DNA of 64,000 bases from JBMOLK01 sp049325575. Lineage in GTDB: Bacteria; Bacillota; Clostridia; Acetivibrionales; Acetivibrionaceae. The notes under the pieces were generated by a model. It searched no databases. It was not told the origin of the DNA and saw only the letters and a list, made by a program, of their open reading frames with translations. A program made the translations under genes and the position numbers. Numbering within the stretch: the stretch's first letter is position 1; every line of letters starts with the position of its first letter. The stretch lies in the NCBI GenBank assembly GCA_049325575.1, contig JBMOLK010000112.1:1-64000 (forward strand), read 5' to 3'. This document shows, in pieces, positions 42,992 to 49,982 of the stretch.

Positions 42992-44137
42992 TTATATCAC
43001 CTGCCTTAAATTTATTGGAATAACAGTTTTAACTACAAATCCGTTTAATGAGTGGAACTCAACCTTACCGCCAAGTATACGTGCTCTTTCTTCCATACCT
43101 GAAATTCCCATGCCTATAAATATTTTATCACATCCAATTCCATTGTCACTTATTATTAGCTCGATTTTATCATCAAAATACTTTAACTCAATATTTATTA
43201 TACTGGCTTTCCCATGTCTTACCGAATTAGTAAGTGCTTCCTGTATATTTTTGTAGATGACGGTTTCCACTGCGGGACTAAGCTTATACTGCATACCTTT
43301 GACCAGATAGTAAACTTTAATACCTGTAGTCTTTTCGAAGCTTGTAATCATTTGCTGAATAAACATTTTGTTTGTGTATTCTTTTGGCTTTATTCCTTTG
43401 ACGGTATGTCTTAAAAGCTCTGTACATTGTCTTAGATTATCCCTTACGGATTGTATCAGCCCTTTGCTTTTTACAGGGTCGATTTCATATAATTTTATAT
43501 AGGCTTCCAGCTGCATTAAAATACCGGTTAACTTATGACCTGCCGAGTCATGAATTTCTCTGGAAATTCTGTTCCTCTCTTCAAGCTGTGAGACTTTTTC
43601 TACCATCTTAGCAAAATTCTCAACTCTTTTTTTAGCTTCCTCAAGTTCATAACTATAGTTTCTGTTCATGTCATAGAGAGACTCAATTTGCGTAAGACTA
43701 TCCCTTAGTTTTTTTATTTGTTTGGCAAATGTAAAAGCAAGAAAGAATACTATGATATTGAGAAATATGATATCAGTACTTTTATTTTTAAGGAAATATG
43801 TTAGAAAACCCGAAATAATCAAGGATAATAGATAGGCCTCTAGGTTTAGAAATATCAAGCTGTCAACAAGGGTTATGTAAATAAGAAAGTATGAAAAACC
43901 TCCAAATTGATGATGAATGTAGAAAATAATACCAACATCCAAAAAAAGGGAAGCTAAAAAAAGAGTGCTGTTTGAAATAAAATTCAGCCTGATCTGGCAA
44001 ACCAGTGTAAATAATAATACAAGCAATATGTAAAGCCTTAGATTTAAATCATTGATAGTAAAGGAACCATTTATAAAAACTATTACAATGATAAGAAACC
44101 GTATAAGATTTTCAATTTTATTACTGGTATTCGTCAT
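42992..44137 (-). CDS. membrane sensor histidine kinase (HisKA_3 type)
   Basis: 381 residues. Five to six membrane helices (about 10-140) with only very short outside loops form an intramembrane sensor. A coiled linker leads to the dimerisation box NRISREIHDSAGHKLTGIL (His196) and a compact HATPase domain with DNGIGC and MGISGMEERARILGGKVEF. Kinases of this kind in exporter operons sense membrane-active compounds. It heads the five-gene operon; a predicted promoter lies at 44166-44194. Confidence 0.9.
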   Translation of the reverse strand: MTNTSNKIENLIRFLIIVIVFINGSFTINDLNLRLYILLVLLFTLVCQIRLNFISNSTLFLASLFLDVGIIFYIHHQFGGFSYFLIYITLVDSLIFLNLEAYLLSLIISGFLTYFLKNKSTDIIFLNIIVFFLAFTFAKQIKKLRDSLTQIESLYDMNRNYSYELEEAKKRVENFAKMVEKVSQLEERNRISREIHDSAGHKLTGILMQLEAYIKLYEIDPVKSKGLIQSVRDNLRQCTELLRHTVKGIKPKEYTNKMFIQQMITSFEKTTGIKVYYLVKGMQYKLSPAVETVIYKNIQEALTNSVRHGKASIINIELKYFDDKIELIISDNGIGCDKIFIGMGISGMEERARILGGKVEFHSLNGFVVKTVIPINLRQVI

Positions 44138-44165
44138 ATTTAGACCTATTCTAGCAAATTATAGT

Positions 44166-44194
44166 TTTATATGAATATAATACAACAAATACAA
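44166..44194 (-). promoter_or_regulatory. predicted sigma-A promoter of the kinase/regulator/exporter operon
   Basis: On the minus strand TTGTAT (44194-44189), 17 bp, TATAAA (44171-44166), about 30 bases before the kinase ATG. Confidence 0.55.
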
Positions 44195-44306
44195 GCGTAT
44201 TTCCATAATAATAATGGCCCATTTTTAAGTTGAACAACCTTAAATCCAGTAGTTCTATTTACGCTAATGTGTGTTTAAACAGTTACCTTCGTGGTATATA
44301 TTTTAT

Positions 44307-44368
44307 AGTAACTTTCTTCAAAAGTTACTCCCCTTGATAGAGAGTTAATGATAGCTCTCTTTTTTTTG
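44307..44368 (+). terminator. two tandem hairpins with T-run, upstream of tadA
   Basis: AGTAACTTT/AAAGTTACT (44307-44315 with 44321-44329) and AGAGAGTTA/TAGCTCTCT (44339-44347 with 44352-44360), followed by T's. No plus-strand gene lies immediately upstream, so this may end a small RNA or act as an attenuator in the tadA leader. The rest of 44138-44605 shows nothing else. Confidence 0.6.
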
Positions 44369-44605
44369 TTTAAGAATTGTTGTATTATATTGCTAATATT
44401 TGCTTGTATTTGAGCAAAGCATTTATATAAGGCATAGCCCCAGGATGGTTCCTATTATCATTCATATAAAATTCTCATGTACTTAAGAGCTTAAAAACAA
44501 GCCGTTTGACAATACTAATTGCATTGGTTATAATTTACCCACGATATCAGCTATAAATGTAAATGTAAACCTAGAGTATTTGTTTTACTGGAGGGCGGAG
44601 TCTAG

Positions 44606-45079
44606 TTGAAGTATGAAAGATATACGCATCAGTGGTTTATGAATGAGGCTTTAAAAGAAGCCTATAAGGCATATAAGAAAGATGAGACTCCGGTAGGAGC
44701 GATTATAGTCAAGGATGGTAAGATAATAGCCAGGGGCCATAATGAAAAAGAGCTAAAAGTCGACCCTACTAACCATGCCGAGATATCTGCAATAAAGAAA
44801 GCATGCAGGAAGCTGGATACATGGAGGCTGAATGACTGCGACATGTATGTTACTTTAGAGCCCTGCGCTATGTGTGCAGGTGCAATCATTCAGGCAAGAG
44901 TAGGAAGGCTTTTCGTTGGCACAATGGATCCGAAAGCAGGAGCAGCAGGCTCTGTAATAGATGTATTAGGGGTTGATAAGTTTAACCACAGGGTAGAAGT
45001 TACTTATGGAATACTTAAGGAAGAGTGCTCTAGTGTATTAAAGGACTTTTTCAGGGAGCTAAGGCAAAGAAAGTCATAG
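44606..45079 (+). CDS. tadA: tRNA-specific adenosine deaminase TadA
   Basis: 157 residues. TadA deaminates A34 of tRNA-Arg(ACG) to inosine. Zinc and catalytic residues are in NHAEISAIKKA (His, Glu) and TLEPCAMCAGAII (two Cys). No ATG lies before residue 12; TTG 44606, with GGAGGGCGGAG just upstream, gives the standard N-terminus (HQWFMNEALKEAYKAY). tRNA-Ser follows, a common clostridial arrangement. Confidence 0.92.
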   Translation: MKYERYTHQWFMNEALKEAYKAYKKDETPVGAIIVKDGKIIARGHNEKELKVDPTNHAEISAIKKACRKLDTWRLNDCDMYVTLEPCAMCAGAIIQARVGRLFVGTMDPKAGAAGSVIDVLGVDKFNHRVEVTYGILKEECSSVLKDFFRELRQRKS

Positions 45080-45131
45080 AGGTTGGTGGATGTAATTGGG
45101 TAAATTTACAGGGCTTACCTGACCAAACATA

Positions 45132-45183
45132 TTGACAGAGAATACACTGTGTTGTAAGATATATTAATGTATTGTAAGATATA
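45132..45183 (+). promoter_or_regulatory. tRNA-Ser promoter with a 12-bp direct repeat at 20-bp spacing
   Basis: TTGACA (45132-45137), 17 bp, TAAGAT (45155-45160). TTGTAAGATATA occurs at 45152-45163, covering the -10, and again at 45172-45183. Confidence 0.55.
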
Positions 45184-45204
45184 GTTTAATATTGATTAGT
45201 ATGT

Positions 45205-45295
45205 GGAGAGATGGCTGAGCTGGTCGAAGGCGCTCGACTCGAAATCGAGTGTACGTGGAAGCGTACCGTGGGTTCAAATCCCACTCTCTCCGCCA
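45205..45295 (+). tRNA. tRNA-Ser(CGA)
   Basis: A class II tRNA with acceptor GGAGAGA (45205-45211) pairing with TCTCTCC (45285-45291), anticodon loop CTCGAAA (anticodon CGA), a long variable arm (TACGTGG AAGCGTACCG region), T loop TTCAAAT, discriminator G and CCA. Confidence 0.96.
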
Positions 45296-45296
45296 A

Positions 45297-45338
45297 AATA
45301 AAGGCTTTTACAGTTTAAAGTTAAAGTCTTTATTTTTT
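45297..45338 (+). terminator. terminator of tRNA-Ser(CGA)
   Basis: AATAAAGGCTTT (45297-45308) pairs with AAAGTCTTTATT (45323-45334) with one wobble, followed by T's. Confidence 0.8.
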
Positions 45339-45402
45339 AAGCTAATTTTCTAACATAGAAGAACTCTCAAAATAGAAAAAAGGGTATTTCACAACAATAT
45401 AG

Positions 45403-46165
45403 TTACTTTTGAAGAACACTATCAATAAATGAGTAGACTCTCTTCTCATATTTCAGCATATCTTTACTGACAGCATCACAATGCCCTGCTTTAGCAATAT
45501 ATACTTCTTTTAGTTCACTTTTTGCCTCATACAATTCATAGCGCATTCAAACAGGACAAGTAAAATCCTTTTCCCCGTGAATAAACAAAATTGGGACTTT
45601 TAAATCTCTAACGGATTTCACAGTGCATACTTTGTCAAAGGTTTCCTCTGCGTAGCCTGGCAACCATATTTGCGTAGAGAATCGTTAATTTCTGTAAAGT
45701 TTCAATCTTTATCGATAATTCTTGCTCAAGTTTATATTTAACTAAATCATTAAGAGCAGAAAATCCAGCATCATCAATGTAAAAATCAACTTTTTTTATT
45801 CTCACTTAGTTAAGAATGTAAAAGTGAAATGCCAGCTCCTATTGACTCTCCATATATACCTATTTTTCCATTAGGGTTAATATCTTTAACGTAATCAACC
45901 CATTTTTCAACATCATATTGCTCAAAGTAGCCAAAAGATTGACTTTCGCCACCAGACTCGCCATATTTGTTGAATTTGCGGCAAGGACATTAAAGCCTTT
46001 TTTTAGGTAAAGGTCAGCATATCTTTTAATTAAGTTCCATTTGTTACAAGAGTAATCATGGATCAGAATAATTGTGTTTTTAGCTGAGGAAGGATTTTTG
46101 AAGTAAACACCTTATAGCTTATAGCCAACGGTTTCAAAACAGGAGTACGCGGGATGTGGCTTTGT
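45403..46165 (-). pseudogene. decayed alpha/beta hydrolase gene
   Basis: Minus-strand fragments in different frames line up with a clostridial alpha/beta hydrolase: KNTIILIHDYSCNKWNLIKR, then DLYLKKGFNVLAAN, then YFEQYDVEKWVDYVKDINPN, the nucleophile elbow GIYGESIGAG, then LFIHGEKDFTCPV, and last KEVYIAKAGHCDAV with the catalytic His. Frameshifts separate the pieces and stops interrupt them, for example a TGA after CPV and a stop after the SLLHS segment. The 5' signal/membrane part is missing. It is flanked by the tRNA-Ser terminator and the YVTN gene terminator. It no longer encodes a working enzyme. Confidence 0.85.
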
Positions 46166-46228
46166 GCTATTGCTGAAAATGAGCCTTATGAGCATTAGCG
46201 AATTAATGCATCTAACGGAGCAAATCAA

Positions 46229-46280
46229 AAAAGAAGGTACTACTGCGTAATAATAGATTTACACAATAACACCTTCTTTT
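46229..46280 (-). terminator. terminator of the YVTN-repeat lipoprotein gene
   Basis: AAAAGAAGGT (46229-46238) pairs with ACCTTCTTTT (46271-46280) over a long loop; on the minus strand TTTTTTGATTTG follows. Confidence 0.65.
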
Positions 46281-46310
46281 ATAAATTTCGCTCAATGTTC
46301 GAAAGTTCAA

Positions 46311-47432
46311 CTAATCTTTGATAGTTATACCATATGGTGATTTTCCAACTTGAATAGTACCAACAACTGAATTATTAGATGTATCCACTATAGTAACGCT
46401 GTTATCCTCTTTGTTTGTTACGAAAACACTTTTACCGTCCTTAGATACTGCTACCCCATAAGCTTTGTTACCTGCCGGTATTGTAGCAACTGTATTAAAT
46501 TGAGCAGTATTAATCACACTTATATCATTAGAACCAGAATTTGCAACATACATGAACTTACCGTCAGGTGTACCATATACTTGGATTGGACTTTCGCCTA
46601 CTGCAATAAGCCTCTTTTTTTCCATTGTAACGGTATCAATAACCTCAACTCTATTTTCTCCGCTTATAGTAACAAAAGCCAGTTTGCTATCCTGCGAAAA
46701 AGCTACCTGTACAGGTTTATTACCAACCTTTATATTTTTAACAGTTTTGTTTTCAGCCAAATCAATGACGGAAACTTCATTGGAATCAGTATTTGCAACA
46801 TAAATGAACTTACCATCTGGTGACATTCTAAGTCCTTGAGGCATCATCCCAACAGGGATCTTAGCTGTTACATTTCCACTTTCGAGATCGACTACATACA
46901 CATTACCGTTTTTGGGGTTTTCAGTCATGCTATGACCGCCAGAAGAGTCTGCTCCCTCTGCCGCAGCCATCTCTGCTACTGTTACGTAGGCAGTTTTTGA
47001 GTCAGGTGAGAAAATGGTATGGCTTGGTCCCTCACCAACCTTTATTGTTTTTGTTAGTGTGTTTGTTTCAGCATCAATAGCAGAAATTGTGTTATTTGCA
47101 TTCTCAACCACATATATGAAATTTCCGTCAGGTGTAACCTGAACATTATGCGGTCCTTTACCTACCGGAACCGTCGCAGTTACATTCATAGTAGCCATAT
47201 TTATAACCGAAACGGTTGAATCATCCTCATTTGAGGTATAAATATAGTATTCTGGCATATCAGCCATTGGTGGTTGTTCTTCGTCAGTTTGTGGAGACTG
47301 CTGAGGAGTTTCCTGTACGGGCGATGGATTTATGTCATTCTGTGGTTGTTGCTGCGTTCTATTTGGTGTACAAGCTGATAAAAAAGCTAAGGACAATACT
47401 GTTACCATCAATACTAAAATGAGTCTTTTCAT
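46311..47432 (-). CDS. lipoprotein with YVTN/YncE-type beta-propeller
   Basis: 373 residues. The lipobox is LSAC, followed by a Gln/Pro-rich linker (about 24-60) and seven or so YVTN blades: VSVINMATMNVTATVPVGKG, ISAIDAETNTLTKTIKVGEG, and pairs such as FIYVANTDSNEVSVIDLAEN and VFVTNKEDNSVTIVD. An insertion with GADSSGGHSMTENPKNGN widens one blade. Propellers of this type occur on archaeal S-layers and in bacterial YncE; ligands are unknown. I start at ATG 47432, eight bases from GGAGG, rather than 47438, which abuts it. Confidence 0.85.
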   Translation of the reverse strand: MKRLILVLMVTVLSLAFLSACTPNRTQQQPQNDINPSPVQETPQQSPQTDEEQPPMADMPEYYIYTSNEDDSTVSVINMATMNVTATVPVGKGPHNVQVTPDGNFIYVVENANNTISAIDAETNTLTKTIKVGEGPSHTIFSPDSKTAYVTVAEMAAAEGADSSGGHSMTENPKNGNVYVVDLESGNVTAKIPVGMMPQGLRMSPDGKFIYVANTDSNEVSVIDLAENKTVKNIKVGNKPVQVAFSQDSKLAFVTISGENRVEVIDTVTMEKKRLIAVGESPIQVYGTPDGKFMYVANSGSNDISVINTAQFNTVATIPAGNKAYGVAVSKDGKSVFVTNKEDNSVTIVDTSNNSVVGTIQVGKSPYGITIKD

Positions 47433-47531
47433 TGGCATGACCTCCGATTTTTATATTCTAAATTAATATTTACATTTAATGTATAACAAAGCAGTTATAT
47501 CATAGCAAAAAGTAAAGTACTAAATTCCACA

Positions 47532-47645
47532 TTAACCTTTTATACAAGCATATCTATTAGAAAAAATAGTAACTTTCATATTTTCTCTAATACCTTTCCT
47601 TTTAATAATACTGTATTGGTTGTTTTCCCAAAAATATTTATCCAT
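47532..47645 (-). CDS. 37-residue hypothetical protein with a very strong ribosome binding site
   Basis: ATG 47645 is preceded on the minus strand by GGAGGGAGGGAGAAT. The product begins MDKYFWENNQYSIIKRKG and ends FSNRYACIKG. It is basic with one cysteine and has no signal peptide or membrane helix. I do not recognise it. Direct TGAAGAT repeats and a TATAAT lie upstream. It may be a real small regulator or peptide, or the start of a truncated gene. Confidence 0.5.
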   Translation of the reverse strand: MDKYFWENNQYSIIKRKGIRENMKVTIFSNRYACIKG

Positions 47646-47685
47646 ATTCTCCCTCCCTCCGTACTACTATTGCGGTTATATGCTG

Positions 47686-47739
47686 ATTATAAAGTGAGTT
47701 TTTGAAGATTTTATGAAGATATCAAATCTAGGGGAAGAT
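47686..47739 (-). promoter_or_regulatory. -10 and 11-bp-spaced direct repeats ahead of the 37-codon gene
   Basis: TATAAT on the minus strand (47691-47686). TGAAGAT (plus strand) occurs at 47703-47709 and 47714-47720, exactly 11 bp apart, with a related GGAAGAT at 47733-47739. Direct repeats one helical turn apart fit an OmpR-family regulator. Confidence 0.4.
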
Positions 47740-47798
47740 TTTTAATTTTTAAACGCTTTGTAATAAATACTAAGCTAAGTTACTTTTCCATAGTTTAG

Positions 47799-47924
47799 AC
47801 CTATTTATTATATTCGGATGATTCTTCTAAATCAGAAGCTGTTGAACTTAGCGATGGATTGCTTGGAGGCAGGGTAGAAGTTGAAAGTAAAGATGGAGAG
47901 GATAGATTTCTTGGCTGGATTTAG
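47799..47924 (+). pseudogene. short fragment resembling a histidine-kinase C-terminus
   Basis: An open frame without a start codon reads SKSEAVELSDGLLGGRVEVE, then SKDGEDRFLGWI and a stop. The LGGRVEVES.DGE segment looks like the last strands of a HATPase domain. It is too short for certainty and could be chance. Confidence 0.25.
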
Positions 47925-47987
47925 CAGCATTAGGAACGGGCTAGTTTATTGGTTTTCCATAATTCACACAGTTGACAAGACAAAATA

Positions 47988-48027
47988 AATACCTTCTTGA
48001 CACTTTTTAAGTAACCAAAAAGGTATT
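47988..48027. terminator. weak hairpin AATACCTT/AAGGTATT
   Basis: An 8-bp stem (47988-47995 with 48020-48027) over a 24-base loop, with no strong T-run; a possible leftover terminator in a degraded region. Confidence 0.35.
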
Positions 48028-48092
48028 ATCTAAATGAACTTGCTATGGCGAGGAATCAAACTATTATTTTAATATATATTTATTTGAGGCTA

Positions 48093-48460
48093 TCATTTAA
48101 ATACATAGCATTGAATCCCTTCATATACATATCCCAATTTACCCGAACCAAGTTCACTATAATTGGTAGTGTAAAAATGATCAGTTCCATTACAATACCT
48201 ATATAATTCAAACGACTCAGAATCCGTGCTTGCAGCTGTTGACAAAGAGTTGCTTGGTAAGGATAAATTACCTGCTGCATCACGTGCTTTAACCGTAAAA
48301 CTGTATGCTGTCCTTGGTGTTAGACCTGTAACGATGTTGTACTCGTAGAACCAACTTTAATTAAGTCGTTGTATATATTATAACCAGTTACACCAACGTT
48401 GTCTGTTGAAGCTGACCAGGATAACGTTATTTTGTACTTATTGTTTGCGTTTCACCGTAA
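48093..48460 (-). pseudogene. fragment of an FN3-DUF5648 secreted protein
   Basis: The minus strand encodes KYKITLSWSASTDNVGVTGY and NIYNDLIKVGSTSTTS. After a frameshift it continues with GLTPRTAYSFTVKARDAAGN and LSLPSNSLSTAA, a chitinase-type FN3 domain, then ELYRYCNGTDHFYTTNYSEL and GYVYEGIQCYVF, the DUF5648 pattern. It ends at TGA 48093-48095. The upstream part is missing, so this is only the C-terminal remnant of a larger secreted protein, perhaps a polysaccharide hydrolase. Confidence 0.75.
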
Positions 48461-48762
48461 GCAAAGACTAGTTTATTTTTGAATAGCGTGGAGTACCAAA
48501 TAAACTTTTATATTTTATTGTCCATATACCCAAACACGACGTATAAATGTTTCGTCGATTTTTCATCATTTTACATCTTCTCATGCCCTATCTGTTACAT
48601 CCTGGAAGTATAAATTTTTATGATACTTTTAATATAAATTACATTTATAACACTTCTTTTTGATAAGGGTATATGGTATACTTCTGGTATAATATGCCTC
48701 AAAAAACCAGCATTTATATTATTTTGAAGCAAATAATAAATTTGATATGGGGGGAATATTGT

Positions 48763-49047
48763 GTGATTAGGGTAACTGCAGAACCGCAAGGCTATGCAGA
48801 ATATTTTTTTGATAAAACAATAAATATTATCAGGTTGTCGTTAGTCATAAATATATTGATTACAACCTTGATGGCTTTACTGGAAATCATGAATTTTCCT
48901 TTACCGGGACAAAGCCTTTTGATCATACGACCTGTTATTATAATTCCATTTAACCTGATTATTTTAGTCTTTTCTTTTTTGCGTTTTTTTAAAAAATATA
49001 ATCAAATAATACTGGCTATAATTTTTGTTAAAAACATTTACCTCTAA
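48763..49047 (+). CDS. 94-residue membrane protein, possibly a truncated sensor
   Basis: GTG 48763 has GGGGGG eight bases upstream. The product has a polar start (MIRVTAEPQGYAEYFFDK) and two to three hydrophobic segments (LVINILITTLMALLEI, then a second from SLLIIRP). After the stop, another frame continues as REELLDLLRSENDIS, so a frameshift may have removed a longer C-terminus. Proteins with this layout are often the membrane part of signalling enzymes. No family is recognised. Confidence 0.45.
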   Translation: MIRVTAEPQGYAEYFFDKTINIIRLSLVINILITTLMALLEIMNFPLPGQSLLIIRPVIIIPFNLIILVFSFLRFFKKYNQIILAIIFVKNIYL

Positions 49048-49165
49048 TAGAGAAGAACTGTTAGATTTACTGAGAAGTGAAAATGATATTTCGTGAACTC
49101 GGTATAAACTAAAAAGTAAAAAGCCTTACGGCCTATAAATAAAGATTATAATTAACAAATGTTTT

Positions 49166-49747
49166 TTACAATTGTAATTGGCAGCTTCCACCTTGGATTA
49201 TACCTGCCAGGATTATTGGGCCAGATAATCCGGTTGATGAATTAAAAGGACGTATTACTACTTGTGAGTTTGGTATAACCGATGCAGCGGTGGGAAGGTC
49301 TACTCTGGTTGACCAAGTTGGCGGGTCCTGGGGAGTCGGAAACAACTGGTTGCCAAAGCCGCCAATTCCAGGTATGAGTATATCACCTGTATATAGGTCA
49401 AAATCACCGAACTCTGCAGGCTGTGGTAATGTTGCCATAAAACTCACCGCCTGGCCCCCTCTGGGAGCAAAGCCCACATAAGCCACTCCCCCTGTTCCGA
49501 ACGGTACACGGCCGCGGGGCTGTAAAACAGTACAACAGGGATAAGGTATCAAGCCAGGCACACAAAGGACATCTCCTGGAAATATAAGATTTGGATTTGG
49601 TATGTGCGGGTTGTTTACTGCAAGTGCTTCTATCCTTACTCTAAACATCTGGGCAATGGTAAAGAACGTATCGCCTGGAAGAACTGTATACCTGCCCAAA
49701 AATGCTGGCGGACAGCTCTGTGGAACTCTTGGTTGTTGTCTGGACAT
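49166..49747 (-). CDS. LysM-domain protein, probably spore coat or envelope
   Basis: 193 residues. One LysM motif (YTVLPGDTFFTIAQMFRVRI, then NPHIPNPNLIFPGDVLCVPG, about 20-65) is expected to bind peptidoglycan-type glycans. A beta-rich Pro/Gly domain of unknown family follows (ATLPQPAEFGDFDLYTG). There is no signal peptide and the N-terminus (MSRQQPRVPQSCPPAF) is Pro/Cys-rich, as in many clostridial LysM proteins associated with spores. GGAGGTGG sits five bases before ATG 49747; an upstream in-frame start would overlap that site. Confidence 0.8.
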   Translation of the reverse strand: MSRQQPRVPQSCPPAFLGRYTVLPGDTFFTIAQMFRVRIEALAVNNPHIPNPNLIFPGDVLCVPGLIPYPCCTVLQPRGRVPFGTGGVAYVGFAPRGGQAVSFMATLPQPAEFGDFDLYTGDILIPGIGGFGNQLFPTPQDPPTWSTRVDLPTAASVIPNSQVVIRPFNSSTGLSGPIILAGIIQGGSCQLQL

Positions 49748-49887
49748 AAATGCCACCTCCATATTATTAACTCACGAATTTTTATAACTAAAACATATAT
49801 CATATCTCTTTGAAGCCCTTGCAATATAGTATGATGTAGCATTAGCAATTGTTAAGTTTTTTTGATAATGGATGGTAAGTTAAATTA

Positions 49888-49950
49888 TTCAACAATATTC
49901 AACTATTTTGCAACAATATTCAATCTGACTTTATTCTAATGAATTATAAT
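49888..49950 (+). promoter_or_regulatory. phased TTCAAC box array and -10 of the second M6 protease gene
   Basis: TTCAAC at 49888 and 49898, TGCAAC at 49909 and TTCAAT at 49919 (steps of 10, 11, 10), with TATAAT at 49945-49950, 26 bp after the last box. The array and the following CAATCTGACTT match the promoter at 8346-8408. Confidence 0.7.
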
Positions 49951-49982
49951 TAGATTTAATATTTTTAAGGAGGAACAACATC

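Noticed and set aside
45080..45204. Possible small SRP RNA (ffs) after tadA
   Set aside because: The region lacks the conserved SRP Alu/S-domain motifs and carries only a promoter and a direct repeat before tRNA-Ser.
48080..48283. 67-codon minus-strand frame at the FN3-DUF5648 remnant
   Set aside because: It lies in the wrong frame; the neighbouring frame gives recognisable FN3 and DUF5648 sequence with a frameshift.
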